From Paenibacillus montaniterrae (GTDB taxonomy: Bacteria > Bacillota > Bacilli > Paenibacillales > Paenibacillaceae): a DNA stretch of 64,000 nt. The translations under genes and the position numbers were made by a program. This document shows, piece by piece, positions 27,971-36,799 of the stretch (the stretch's first letter is position 1; every line of letters begins with the position of its first letter). The notes below the pieces were generated by a model. It was not told where the DNA came from, did not search any database, and worked only from the letters and a program-made list of their open reading frames with translations. The stretch is from assembly GCF_018403185.1 (NCBI RefSeq), contig NZ_BOSE01000001.1:558001-622000 (forward strand). The letters are read 5' to 3'.

Positions 27971-29008
27971 ATGCGGGTAACTGCATTAGTAACTAGAATC
28001 ATTAAGCAGCTTATTCGGGATAAACGGACGCTGGGCCTGCTAATACTTGCACCTATTTTAGTGTTGACAATGCTTCATCTCGTATTTAACGGCGGAGATT
28101 ATAAGCCGAAAATCGGGCTCGTCAACATTCCAGAACCACTGGCGCAGCAGTTCGCCTCAGAGGGCGCACAGCTATTTTACTATGACGATGCTGATGAAGC
28201 ACAGCAGGATATGGAAAAGTTGCAGTTGGACGGTTATATTGCCCTGCAAGAAGCCAAGCCACACTTGACGCTTGAAGGCAGTGATCCTGTTAAAAATGGA
28301 GCTGTATTGAAGTGGCTGCAGCAGAGTCTCGCTCCACTCACTCAAGCAACGTCCAGCTTGCCTAACCTGCAAGCCGACATCACCTATCAGCATGGCAGTG
28401 CCGACATGAGCCAATTTGATTACTTCGGTCCCGTATTGCTCGGATTTTTCGTATTTTTCTTCGTTTTTCTGATTGCAGGGGTATCCTTTCTGCGCGAAAG
28501 GACGACTGGAACGTTGGAAAGACTGCTTAGCAGCCCGCTAAGAAGATGGGAAATCGTCGTCGGCTACGTGCTCGGTTTCGGCATATTTGCAACGCTGCAA
28601 GCTACCGTCATTTCTGCATACGCCATTTATGTGCTTGGCATGCTGATGGAAGGACAATTCATTTATTTGCTGTTCACGATATTAGCGCTTGCTTTTACTG
28701 CACTATCAGTGGGCATTTTGCTATCAACCTTCGCCAGCAATGAGCTGCAAATGATGCAGTTTATTCCAGTCGTTGTTGTGCCACAAGTTTTCTTTTCCGG
28801 GCTGTTCAACCTTGAAACAATTTCGCAATGGCTGAGCTGGATTGCCCCTTTCACACCGCTTTACTATGCAGCAAACGCCTTGCGCAGCATTATGGTTCGA
28901 GGAAGCGGCTGGGAAGCTATTTATCTCGATTTGCTCATATTGCTTGGATTTTCTCTAATTATGATTGTACTCAATATATGGGCACTTCGAAAATATAGAA
29001 AAATATAA
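27971..29008 (+). CDS. ABC-2 family exporter permease
   Basis: 345 aa from the ATG at 27971, which has GGAGGTG upstream inside the end of the ATPase gene. One N-terminal membrane segment (LGLLILAPILVLTMLHLVF), a large external loop to about residue 155, then five membrane segments, with the FLRERTTGTLERLLSSPLRRWEI element before the second of them that marks ABC-2 permeases. Pairs with the ATPase as an efflux pump of unknown substrate. Confidence 0.93.
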   Translation: MRVTALVTRIIKQLIRDKRTLGLLILAPILVLTMLHLVFNGGDYKPKIGLVNIPEPLAQQFASEGAQLFYYDDADEAQQDMEKLQLDGYIALQEAKPHLTLEGSDPVKNGAVLKWLQQSLAPLTQATSSLPNLQADITYQHGSADMSQFDYFGPVLLGFFVFFFVFLIAGVSFLRERTTGTLERLLSSPLRRWEIVVGYVLGFGIFATLQATVISAYAIYVLGMLMEGQFIYLLFTILALAFTALSVGILLSTFASNELQMMQFIPVVVVPQVFFSGLFNLETISQWLSWIAPFTPLYYAANALRSIMVRGSGWEAIYLDLLILLGFSLIMIVLNIWALRKYRKI

Positions 29009-29105
29009 GCCGCTGCCTTCGCTCACCTCTATGAGCAATATTTTTATATTCGCAGAAAACAAGCTATAATGGTGAAATAATGCTACGAATGTAAAGGAGT
29101 AAAAA

Positions 29106-29750
29106 ATGGAAGAGGCTAATCGTACGATGGATGATCTCTTTGTGAACGGAGAGCTGACGGAAAAGCAAAGGAAAATTATTATTGCGGCAATTGAAACATT
29201 TTCCGAAAAAGGATTTGCAGCAACCTCAACCAGCGAAATCGCCAAAAAAGCCGGGGTTGCGGAAGGCACTATCTTCAAACACTTCAAGACAAAAAAGGAT
29301 TTGTTAATTAGCATCATTACACCGATCGTTTCCAAAATGCTTGCTCCCTTTGTCATTAAAGACTTGTATAAGGTGCTCGATCACCAGTACGAGCACTATG
29401 AAGATTTTTTAAGAGCGATGATAGAAAACCGCATCGCATTCGTAAAAAACAATACATCTCTTATCAAAATTCTTATTCAGGAAATCCCGTTTCACCCAGA
29501 GCTGAAGGAGCTGTTTGTAGAAAATATCGGCAAGAAAACGTTTGAACGATTCTGCCATTTGGCGGAATACTACCAGAAAAAAGGGCAAATTATTACGATC
29601 CCACCTGCAGCCGTTGTTCGTCATACTATTTCTGTCATTTTGGGATACGTTGCTGCCAGATACCTTATCTTCCCGGATAAGGAGTGGAATGATGAGCAGG
29701 ATATTGAATTAACGATGCAAATGCTTATGCGAGGACTGTCTGCCGATTAA
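29106..29750 (+). CDS. TetR/AcrR-family regulator
   Basis: 214 aa. N-terminal HTH: IIIAAIETFSEKGFAATSTSEIAKKAGVAEGTIFKHFKTKKDLL (about 20-65), followed by an all-helical ligand domain ending in a VVRHTISVILGYVAARY segment. AAAGGAG precedes the ATG. It lies 97 nt after the permease with a TATAAT between, so it may be both co-transcribed and separately expressed. It is the likely repressor acting on the paired GTGAGT-GATT-ACTCAC palindromes. Confidence 0.93.
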   Translation: MEEANRTMDDLFVNGELTEKQRKIIIAAIETFSEKGFAATSTSEIAKKAGVAEGTIFKHFKTKKDLLISIITPIVSKMLAPFVIKDLYKVLDHQYEHYEDFLRAMIENRIAFVKNNTSLIKILIQEIPFHPELKELFVENIGKKTFERFCHLAEYYQKKGQIITIPPAAVVRHTISVILGYVAARYLIFPDKEWNDEQDIELTMQMLMRGLSAD

Positions 29751-29911
29751 TAGAAAAGGAGCTTTCTGAAAAGTAAAGGGCTGAAAGACTGGCAAAGGGA
29801 GCGCTGGTCGCTAAGGAAGCTGGATAACGTTATGTGTGACCAATGAAGTCTTGTTCATTCTAAGGAATATCCATCGTCTCCAAACGGATCATGTAACGTT
29901 ACCCAGATTCT

Positions 29912-30574
29912 TTAAACCTTAAATGGATTTTTCCACTGCATAATAGCAGCGTAATTACACGACTGCTCATCCTCCAAATACTGCTCTGCTACGCCAATCG
30001 GCACACGCCCGCAGCGCAGCAAAAAGCTGATCACCGGGTCCTTAAGCTCGCCTGCAACAACCTTGTCTACATATTGCTGCGCCGAAAGCTGATGGACATG
30101 CTGAGCGAAGCCTGGCATTCTGCCGCCTCCAAGCAGCGAGGTTAAGCCTAGCTGGACGACTGTTTCATACATCGACTGCATCAACCATTTGCCAATCCCA
30201 GCCTTGCGATAGGCAGGAACGACACAAATATCGACGACGTATAGCGTGTCCCCTTCAGGATTATGGTTGCGGATATAGCCTTCATCTGTAATTTCGCTCC
30301 AGCTGTGCTGATGACCGTAATCATCAAGCGCCACAATCAGGCCAGTCATGGAGCCGACAATTTTGCCATTTACTTCAGCACAAAGCGCTCCTTGCGGAAA
30401 TCTGGCAACATGCTCGCGCAGCTGCTCCTCATTCCACCACAGCTCCTCGGGAAAAGGAGGCGGAAAGCTTTGCCGCTGCACATCGATCAATTGCTCGAAG
30501 TCAGCGGTGTTATAGCTGCGTATGGTTGCCAGCTCTGGCTTGCCTTCCTGAATGACGTATAGCTGTTTATACAC
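29912..30574 (-). CDS. GNAT-family N-acetyltransferase, partner of the nitrilase-family gene
   Basis: 220 aa, starting at GTG with GGAGG 9 nt upstream. The acetyl-CoA binding motif is in VVDICVVPAYRKAGIGKWLMQSMYE, with VNGKIVGSMTGLIVAL as the preceding strand. It lies 68 nt downstream of the carbon-nitrogen hydrolase gene. In many bacteria these two domains are fused as one GNAT/carbon-nitrogen hydrolase protein, so the two products probably work on the same molecule. The reaction is not known. Confidence 0.85.
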   Translation of the reverse strand: MYKQLYVIQEGKPELATIRSYNTADFEQLIDVQRQSFPPPFPEELWWNEEQLREHVARFPQGALCAEVNGKIVGSMTGLIVALDDYGHQHSWSEITDEGYIRNHNPEGDTLYVVDICVVPAYRKAGIGKWLMQSMYETVVQLGLTSLLGGGRMPGFAQHVHQLSAQQYVDKVVAGELKDPVISFLLRCGRVPIGVAEQYLEDEQSCNYAAIMQWKNPFKV

Positions 30575-30609
30575 GTTATCGCCTCCATCCCTTTTTATTG
30601 CAGCGTACT

Positions 30610-30650
30610 ACATCGTCAGTAAAGCCGGGCTTGTTGAACATCCTAGTATA
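30610..30650. repeat. Fragment of a related short repeat
   Basis: AAAGCCGGGCTTGTTGAACATCCT matches (with few changes) ACTTGTTGAACATCCTCTTA at 33.6 kb and GGGCTTTTTGAACTTCCTCT at 36.8 kb. It covers the gap between two co-directional genes and touches the end of the hydrolase gene. Confidence 0.5.
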
Positions 30651-31491
30651 GATCAGTGCGGCGATCTCGCCATGTCATAACTGAGCCCTTCTCGCGCACC
30701 TCATACAGCAGCTCAAGATCAAGATCGCCTACAATAAGCATATCATCATTGATGACACCTTCAGCGATAATGCCTCCTGGCGGGAACGGAATATCGTTAG
30801 GCGCAATAATTGCTGCCTGCCCGTAGTTGGCACGCATAAAATCAACGCTGCGCAGCGCTCCGACAGTCCCTGTCGTTACAACGTAAATTTGGTTTTCAAT
30901 CGTCCGCGCATGGGCGCAATAGCGTACGCGATGAAAGCCGTGACGATCATCGGTGCAGGAAGGACAATAAACAACATCTGCGCCTTGTGCGCGCGCGATC
31001 CGCACAATTTCAGGAAATTCAATATCATAGCAGGTAAGCATCGCAATTTTGCCAAATGGCGTATCAAATACAGCCACCCCATCGCCTGCACTCATATCCC
31101 ATTCTTCTACCTCAGTCGGTGTCAAATGAATTTTGTGCTGAACCTGGATCTCGCCCTCTGGTGAAAAATAATGCGCAGCATTGCGGCGAGAGCCATCCTC
31201 CATGGCTACTACATGCGTGCCGCCAATAATATGCATTTCATATTTGGCAGCCAATGTTTGAAATAATTGAATATACGCTTCCGTATAGCCTGGCAGCTTC
31301 TCAATCGGCTGTGCCAATCCGTTTTGATCCGGAATAGATAATAGCTGCGTCGTCATAAATTCAGGAAACAGCAATAGCTGTACACCATATTCTGTAGCGT
31401 TGCGGACATAATGCTCGACTTGCTGAGCAAATTGCTCAAAGGACGCAATATCCGCCAGTTTATATTGAACGGCTCCTACACGGTACTTCAC
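30643..31491 (-). CDS. Carbon-nitrogen hydrolase (nitrilase superfamily)
   Basis: 282 aa from the GTG at 31491, 6 nt after AGGAGG; ATG and TTG codons further up overlap that site. The Glu-Lys-Cys triad is visible: E in LLFPEFMT, K in VQHKIHLTP, and C in MLTCYDIEFPEIVR. This is the amidase/N-carbamoyl hydrolase-like superfamily. It lies 17 nt after a two-component kinase gene and before a GNAT gene that is fused to it in other species. The substrate is unknown. Confidence 0.9.
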   Translation of the reverse strand: MKYRVGAVQYKLADIASFEQFAQQVEHYVRNATEYGVQLLLFPEFMTTQLLSIPDQNGLAQPIEKLPGYTEAYIQLFQTLAAKYEMHIIGGTHVVAMEDGSRRNAAHYFSPEGEIQVQHKIHLTPTEVEEWDMSAGDGVAVFDTPFGKIAMLTCYDIEFPEIVRIARAQGADVVYCPSCTDDRHGFHRVRYCAHARTIENQIYVVTTGTVGALRSVDFMRANYGQAAIIAPNDIPFPPGGIIAEGVINDDMLIVGDLDLELLYEVREKGSVMTWRDRRTDLY

Positions 31492-31508
31492 GATCATCCT
31501 CCTCAAAA

Positions 31509-32867
31509 TTATTTACGCTGCTTGAATTGAAGCGTAATCGTTGTGCCCAAATTCAGCAGACTAAACACTTCAACCTTGCCCTCGTGCAGATCAATAATCC
31601 GCTTGGCAATCGCCAAGCCAAGCCCGACCCCACCGGTTGTACGAGCACGGGCACCATCGACACGATAAAAGCGCTCGAACAGATGTGGAATTTCATTTTC
31701 CGGAATGCCAATTCCTTTATCCTTTACCTCGATCCTTACAATTCCTTTGGATAAAGCAACGGAAATATCTATCGGCTCCTTGGAATATTTAATGGCATTA
31801 TCGATTAAAATGACGAGCAGCTGCTGGATTTTATCCTTATCGCCAACCATCCGCACATTGTGCGAAAAAGCCTTTACGCGAATCGAGCGCTGAAAGGTCG
31901 TTTCCATCATCGTTGCAATTTCTTCGATCACAGGCACAACATCAAAGCTCTCCAGCGTCAGCCAATCCTCCTGCTCTGCTTCAGCTAGCGTCAGCATTGA
32001 CTTCGTCAAGCTTTGCAGTCTCGTCGTTTCTCTCGCAATGGAATCTATCGCTTCCTTGCGAACATTCTCATCATCCGCACCCCAGCGCTTCAGCATATTC
32101 GCATAGCTGGAAATGACGGTCAACGGCGTTTTCAGCTCATGCGAGGCGTCGGCAATGAAAAACTTCTGCCGCTCGAAGGTGCGGTCCAGGCGATCAATCA
32201 TCTGGTTAAATGCGCGAATAAGCTGCTGCAGCTCGGCAGACTCCTCACGCTCGCCCAGTTCAATTTTTCTCAGCTTTCCGCTGCGATCGATCTCGCGCAT
32301 CGTCGTTACCATTTGCGAGATCGGCTCTGTCAATCTGGAAGTAAACCAATAAGTCCCGAAAATCGCAAATAAAATAGCCCCACCGCTCGTTACACTTAAC
32401 GCAGCAATCAGGATTTGCAAATAATCATCCAGCTCATCCAGTATCCGTGTTACTTCCAGCATCGCAATAACTTGTCCATCCTCGAACAACGGGACACGTG
32501 AATATATAATCCGCTCTCCGCTCTTCGTATACATGCCGGAGTTTTGATACGTGCTGTATTCCGCAGGCAGCTCGAGCAAAATTTCATTAGAGCCCGTTAT
32601 GTTGACAACGCGGTTGTTCGGGCTAATAATCCGAATCATTTCATTAGCGTTATAGTATTCATTGAGCAAATCCGCACTGTTCAAGCCGCGACCGCTTTGT
32701 ATCCTCGGGTTTTCCAGCAGCAGCTTCACTTTATTGGCGATAATTTCCTCTTCGCTTTCGGTTGTGATCTTGATGACATAAAAATATACGAAGATATTAA
32801 AGAATATTAAAATCAGAATCAACCAAAATATTGTAAATAACGTAAACCTTTTTCGAAGTGTCATCAA
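31509..32867 (-). CDS. Sensor histidine kinase (ArlS-like)
   Basis: 452 aa. Membrane segment at about 8-32, extracellular loop, second membrane segment at about 150-172, HAMP (about 173-226), HisKA with phosphoacceptor H243 in DASHELKTPLTVI, and the HATPase domain (VILIDNAIKYS, VKDKGIGIPE, GGVGLGLAIAKRI). The ATG overlaps the response-regulator stop by 4 nt (ATGA), so the two are coupled. Close to ArlS/YkoH-type kinases; the signal is not known. Confidence 0.93.
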   Translation of the reverse strand: MMTLRKRFTLFTIFWLILILIFFNIFVYFYVIKITTESEEEIIANKVKLLLENPRIQSGRGLNSADLLNEYYNANEMIRIISPNNRVVNITGSNEILLELPAEYSTYQNSGMYTKSGERIIYSRVPLFEDGQVIAMLEVTRILDELDDYLQILIAALSVTSGGAILFAIFGTYWFTSRLTEPISQMVTTMREIDRSGKLRKIELGEREESAELQQLIRAFNQMIDRLDRTFERQKFFIADASHELKTPLTVISSYANMLKRWGADDENVRKEAIDSIARETTRLQSLTKSMLTLAEAEQEDWLTLESFDVVPVIEEIATMMETTFQRSIRVKAFSHNVRMVGDKDKIQQLLVILIDNAIKYSKEPIDISVALSKGIVRIEVKDKGIGIPENEIPHLFERFYRVDGARARTTGGVGLGLAIAKRIIDLHEGKVEVFSLLNLGTTITLQFKQRK

Positions 32868-33559
32868 TCAGGCTCCTTGATCATATAACCGACGCCACGC
32901 ACTGTATGAATTAGCTTGTAGCGATACCCCTTATCGAGCTTTTGGCGAAGATAACGAATGTACACATCGACCAGATTCGTTTCCCCAATAAAATCGTAGC
33001 CCCATACTTCCGACAAAATTTCCTCGCGCGATTTCTCTTCATTGACATGCTCGATCAGAAAAACAAGCAATTCAAATTCACGCGGCGTTAACTCTATAAT
33101 ATTATCCTTGCGCGTTACTTTGCGCGTTCTTAGCTCAATTGTTAAATCCCCAAGCGTAATAATATCGGAGCCTTCCGCTTCCTTCGGCTTCTGTTGGAAA
33201 ATACGCAATATATTGCGCACTCTTGCGAGCAGCTCCTCGACCGCGAACGGCTTCGTAATGTAATCATTCGCTCCATGCTCAAAGCCGCTTACCTTATCCG
33301 GCACAGTGTCACGAGCCGTTAGCAAAATAATCGGAATCAGATTTCCGGCTTGCCGCACTTGACGCAGCACTTCGATGCCGCTCATTTTAGGCAGCATCAC
33401 ATCAAGCAGCACAAGCTGATATTCTCCGCTATTGATCATTTCATAACCTTGTTTACCGTCGGATGCAAGTCCAACCTCGTAGCCCTCATGCTCTAGTTCT
33501 AGCTGTAATATTCGCGCTATTCCCGATTCATCTTCAACGACTAAAATTTTATCGCTCAT
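32864..33559 (-). CDS. OmpR-family response regulator (ArlR-like)
   Basis: 231 aa from the ATG at 33559 (MSDKILVVEDES), preceded by AAAGGTGGG; a longer frame to 33646 runs through repeat sequence and is not used. Receiver domain with D53 in VLLDVMLPKMSG and K in ITKPFAVEEL; winged-helix DNA-binding domain ending VDVYIRYLRQKLDKGYRYKLIHTVRGVGYM. First gene of an operon regulator-kinase-nitrilase-GNAT. Confidence 0.95.
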   Translation of the reverse strand: MSDKILVVEDESGIARILQLELEHEGYEVGLASDGKQGYEMINSGEYQLVLLDVMLPKMSGIEVLRQVRQAGNLIPIILLTARDTVPDKVSGFEHGANDYITKPFAVEELLARVRNILRIFQQKPKEAEGSDIITLGDLTIELRTRKVTRKDNIIELTPREFELLVFLIEHVNEEKSREEILSEVWGYDFIGETNLVDVYIRYLRQKLDKGYRYKLIHTVRGVGYMIKEPD

Positions 33560-33589
33560 AATGTTGCACCCACCTTTATAGTTCGTGTT

Positions 33590-33662
33590 CACAAAGCTCG
33601 GCTTCAGGTCCAAGAAGCTTGGACGATCGACAGACTTGTTGAACATCCTCTTATATAATCGG
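33590..33662. repeat. Short repeat with hairpin in the regulator leader
   Basis: Contains GTCCAAG-AAG-CTTGGAC (a 7-bp stem) and ends ACTTGTTGAACATCCTCTTA. The edges AAGCTCGGCTTCAGGTCC and GTTGAACATCCT recall the larger repeat family at 2.2-2.7 kb (AAAGCTGGGCTTTCAGGACC). It lies in the 5' leader of the regulator gene. Confidence 0.5.
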
Positions 33663-33690
33663 TACTTTCATCATAATGTAAGGTAGCCTA

Positions 33691-35265
33691 TTATTGCAAG
33701 CGAATCAATTTTTTCATTAATGGCATTAAATATTTACCAATTTCCACCGTTAGACTTGCATAAGGCGGGAAGCTATTGTCTGTCCATAACGCATTTAATA
33801 CCTTTTTACTGGACAGCTCAGGAATTTTCAGATGAGCCAATTGTCCACTTAGCTTATGCCACGCATGGCGCGCATGAAAGGGCTGATCTCGATTGCTGAT
33901 CCAAATTATGGGCAGCTGTCTGCCGCTTGCCTGCTGCAGCAGCAGCTTCAGCAACTGCTTGGCTTGCGGCTCTTGCTTCATTAGCCAGGGACTGTTTACA
34001 AGCAGGATCAAGTCGGCATGCTCGACCATCTGCTCGATTTGCTGCGCCTTCCAGTGCGAGGAGTAATCGACCAGCACATCCTGCTGCAGAGCCAGCAGCG
34101 AAGCCAGCTCGCATGTCTGCTTCATTCGTTCCTGCTCGCTTAGCTCGGACAGTGGATTGGCTAAATAATAACACCCGGCTCCAGCTTGCTTAAGCAGGCG
34201 ATCCTCCTCCAGCGCTTGCGACGCATTCTCAAAATCGCTCATGGAAGCAGGCTGAAGATGAAAGCCTCCAAGCTCACCGCCGCTGCTGCGATGCTCAATA
34301 TAGGCAAAGCTTGCTGCCTCGCCATGATACAACTGCGCTAGTGCCAGAGCCAGCAGCGTAGCACCTGCTCCAGCATGCGCTCCTATTACCGCAATTCTGC
34401 GCCCGACAAATTTTGCTTCTCGTACGTTGGCTTTGACCGCTGATAGCCCGCTATTTTCGTGAGCGAGCGCAAGCCCGCCCAGCTTCTCCAGCAGCTCGGC
34501 AGCCCGCTGTGGCCGATGCTGCGGCAATGGCTGCAGGCAATCGAAAATAAGCTGAGCGAGGCCCTTCGGAACAGCGGCAAGCCTGCGCCGTAGCTCGCGC
34601 TGCGGATTGCTGCTGTCCAGCAGCTGAGCAGAATTTACGCCAAGCATAGTCAGCAATGTGGCTCCGAAGCTGTAAATATCGCTGCGCTCATCCGTTGCTT
34701 GACCCAACAGCTGCTCTGGAGCAGAATAGCCCCTTGTGCCAAAGCGAAAGGTAGCCGCATTCCCTTGTCCGAGCTGCTTGCTAATGCCAAAGTCGATCAG
34801 CTTCACACTGCCGTCTTTTCCTAGCATAATGTTGGAAGGCTTAATATCGCGATGCACGATAACAGGGTGCTGCGCATGCAAGTAGCACAATGCCTCCAGC
34901 ACCTCCTGCGCAATATAATAAATATAGCTTAAGGCGAGCGGCTTGGTGCCCTGCTGCAGCAATTGCGCAAGGCTGATGCCGTCGATCCAGTCCATCACTA
35001 AAAATGGATGGCTGCTCCCATCATCACTTGCCGAAAAGTCATAAATGCTCGGCAGGCAGCGATGCTGCAGCCGCGTTAACAGATAAGCCTCCTGCGCAAT
35101 CCACTGCTCCTGCGCGCCTTCTATATGCTTCAGCATCTTCAGCGCCCGTGCTATCCCATTTAATTTCAAATCGCGCGCATAGTACAGCTCGCCCATTCCG
35201 CCGTCAGCAGCCTTGTGTACCAGCTCGTATCTGCCATTAATAATATGAGTCGATCCCTCTGCCAT
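33691..35265 (-). CDS. Serine/threonine kinase fused to a MinD/CpaE-like ATPase domain
   Basis: 524 aa from the ATG at 35265, 6 nt after GGAGGGG. Kinase domain about 12-270: glycine loop ADGGMGELY, lysine K43 in ALKML, catalytic HRDIKPSN (D140), DFG at 158, and TRGYSAPEQ. The second half (about 290-520) starts with RRIAVIGAHAGAGATLLALALAQ, a P-loop like that of MinD/CpaE ATPases but with HAGAGAT instead of GGxGKT, so the usual lysines are absent. It then has the alternating strand-helix pattern of that fold. No membrane segment and no PASTA repeats, unlike PrkC. Role unknown; probably cytosolic signalling. Confidence 0.85.
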   Translation of the reverse strand: MAEGSTHIINGRYELVHKAADGGMGELYYARDLKLNGIARALKMLKHIEGAQEQWIAQEAYLLTRLQHRCLPSIYDFSASDDGSSHPFLVMDWIDGISLAQLLQQGTKPLALSYIYYIAQEVLEALCYLHAQHPVIVHRDIKPSNIMLGKDGSVKLIDFGISKQLGQGNAATFRFGTRGYSAPEQLLGQATDERSDIYSFGATLLTMLGVNSAQLLDSSNPQRELRRRLAAVPKGLAQLIFDCLQPLPQHRPQRAAELLEKLGGLALAHENSGLSAVKANVREAKFVGRRIAVIGAHAGAGATLLALALAQLYHGEAASFAYIEHRSSGGELGGFHLQPASMSDFENASQALEEDRLLKQAGAGCYYLANPLSELSEQERMKQTCELASLLALQQDVLVDYSSHWKAQQIEQMVEHADLILLVNSPWLMKQEPQAKQLLKLLLQQASGRQLPIIWISNRDQPFHARHAWHKLSGQLAHLKIPELSSKKVLNALWTDNSFPPYASLTVEIGKYLMPLMKKLIRLQ

Positions 35266-35298
35266 CAGACTCCCCTCCATAAACGAATTCATGACAAT

Positions 35299-35350
35299 AA
35301 AAAAAGCATTCTGGAGTAGACGTTGATCGTCTAATCTCAGAATGCTTTTC
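35299..35350 (-). terminator. Terminator after the RlmM-like gene
   Basis: On the minus strand AAAAGCATTCTG ... CCAGAATGCTTTTTTT with an inner AGACG/CGTCT stem. It lies about 60 nt after the methyltransferase stop and also blocks read-through into the kinase gene. Confidence 0.85.
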
Positions 35351-35411
35351 CGAATGCTGCACGCTTGGCAGCTTTGCTTGCTCTAAGTATAGCCGAAGCT
35401 GCTGCTTGGCG

Positions 35412-36434
35412 CTATCCTTTCTTTTGCAAAAACAGGGTAATTTCCTCACGATTATGAAAAAGCTGCTTGGCGCCAAGCACCGTAAATGCAGAGCTTAACC
35501 GCTGCTTTACTTCACGAATGCTTTGTAGCCCTTTCTTATGCATCAGCTTGACTGTAACAATCGCATAGGCGTTGGCCTTAAGTGCTGATTTCAGCTGCAA
35601 AATAAGCTTGCACATTTCGAGCGGGCTCCAGCTCATATCGCATACAAGCAGATCATGGCTTGCCTTCGGCAGCTTAACAGCCGAAGCGTTCATTCTTAAA
35701 TGCGTTAGCGCAGGATGATGGGCAATCCGCTCATCCATAGCAGCAGGATCGATTGCAGTCACCTTTAGCCCGCGCTCAAGCAGCAGGCTTGTCCAGCCTC
35801 CAGGGGCAGCGCCGACGTCAATTGCCGATTTATATTGGCTGTAATCAAGACCAAACACCTTTTCCGCTTCCAGCAGCTTAAACTTGGCGCGGGATACTTG
35901 TCCTTCCTCGCGCTGAAAGCGAATCGCCCCGCCCGGCCAATCCGAGCCCATTTCCTCGGGCGTTGCAAAGCCGACCAGCAGTTGATCCTCATGTACAAAT
36001 ACCGCTATGATCAGCTCAGGCTCCTTCAAAACAGGCGTTGCACCAGCTTCAATCAATGCCTGATCCATCGCTTGCTTTAGCTGCTGCTTCGTTGCAGCCA
36101 AGCTATGCTGACGACTCATGCGGACATGCACCGCAACCTGTTTTCCTGCGACAGAGCTGTCAATGTATGCGATCATTGCCGCTGCCGCTTGCAGCTGATC
36201 GTCGGCATCACCATTTAGAAGCAGCTCGCGGTCTATCGGCTGCACATGTCTGACGAAAATTAATTCAGCATGCGCCAGCTGCTGCAATACTTCGTCACTT
36301 TCCTCCGAGACCTCGAATTGATAAACTTCTCCAGGCAGCAGCTGTTTAAACTGGATTTGCGGAAACAGCCTGCGAAGCTCCTCCATTCCGTACGGAGAGA
36401 AGCCATGATTTGATGTACCAATCCACTTGCTCAT
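35412..36434 (-). CDS. RlmM/FtsJ-like RNA 2'-O-methyltransferase
   Basis: 340 aa. N-terminal THUMP-like region (about 1-170), then a Rossmann methyltransferase with the SAM-binding DVGAAPGGWTSLLLERG. The K-D-K-E catalytic tetrad of FtsJ-type 2'-O-methylases fits K in SRAKFKLLEA, D in LLVCDMSW, K in IVTVKLMH and E in NREEITLF. RlmM of E. coli modifies 23S rRNA; the Firmicute homologue's target is not established. The ATG overlaps the previous gene's stop by 4 nt. Confidence 0.85.
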   Translation of the reverse strand: MSKWIGTSNHGFSPYGMEELRRLFPQIQFKQLLPGEVYQFEVSEESDEVLQQLAHAELIFVRHVQPIDRELLLNGDADDQLQAAAAMIAYIDSSVAGKQVAVHVRMSRQHSLAATKQQLKQAMDQALIEAGATPVLKEPELIIAVFVHEDQLLVGFATPEEMGSDWPGGAIRFQREEGQVSRAKFKLLEAEKVFGLDYSQYKSAIDVGAAPGGWTSLLLERGLKVTAIDPAAMDERIAHHPALTHLRMNASAVKLPKASHDLLVCDMSWSPLEMCKLILQLKSALKANAYAIVTVKLMHKKGLQSIREVKQRLSSAFTVLGAKQLFHNREEITLFLQKKG

Positions 36435-36787
36435 TCTGTGCCTCTTTCATCATGTATTTGCCTCGCAGCAGCATCCAGCTCTTGCCTGTTCATCGGACGA
36501 GCATACAGCTCGAAATCAGCTGGCAGCGCTTGGCGAAGCGCATCATACATTTGCTGCTTGCCGTACATGCTGGAGGTGTGCAGATATATGCGTCTAGGGT
36601 ACTTCCTGGAATGAATCAGATGAATAACGACCTCGTAGCCTGTAGGCTCATTCCAGCCTAAATCATAGTCGAGCGATAAAATATCGATCTGCTCAAAATC
36701 GATTAGCAGCTTGCATTCTGCCGCATTTTTGGCGAGCACAAACCCATCAGGACAATGTCGAAAATCATCTAAATACACGTGGATCAT
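36431..36787 (-). CDS. Cyclic-phosphate-processing receiver-like domain protein (cREC)
   Basis: 118 aa. The fold is like a response-regulator receiver: VYLDDFRHCPDGF with the acidic pair, ILSLDYDLG with the central aspartates, and YLHTSSMYGKQQM. These single-domain proteins (PF20274) have been proposed from genomic context to process cyclic phosphates; that role is a prediction, not an assay. It overlaps the following methyltransferase gene by 4 nt, so the two are translated together, which points to an RNA-related role. Confidence 0.7.
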   Translation of the reverse strand: MIHVYLDDFRHCPDGFVLAKNAAECKLLIDFEQIDILSLDYDLGWNEPTGYEVVIHLIHSRKYPRRIYLHTSSMYGKQQMYDALRQALPADFELYARPMNRQELDAAARQIHDERGTE

Positions 36788-36799
36788 ATCCTAGAGCTC

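Noticed and set aside
33560..33646. N-terminal extension of the response regulator
   Set aside because: The extra 29 codons come from repeat sequence; the AAAGGTGGG site fits the ATG at 33559.
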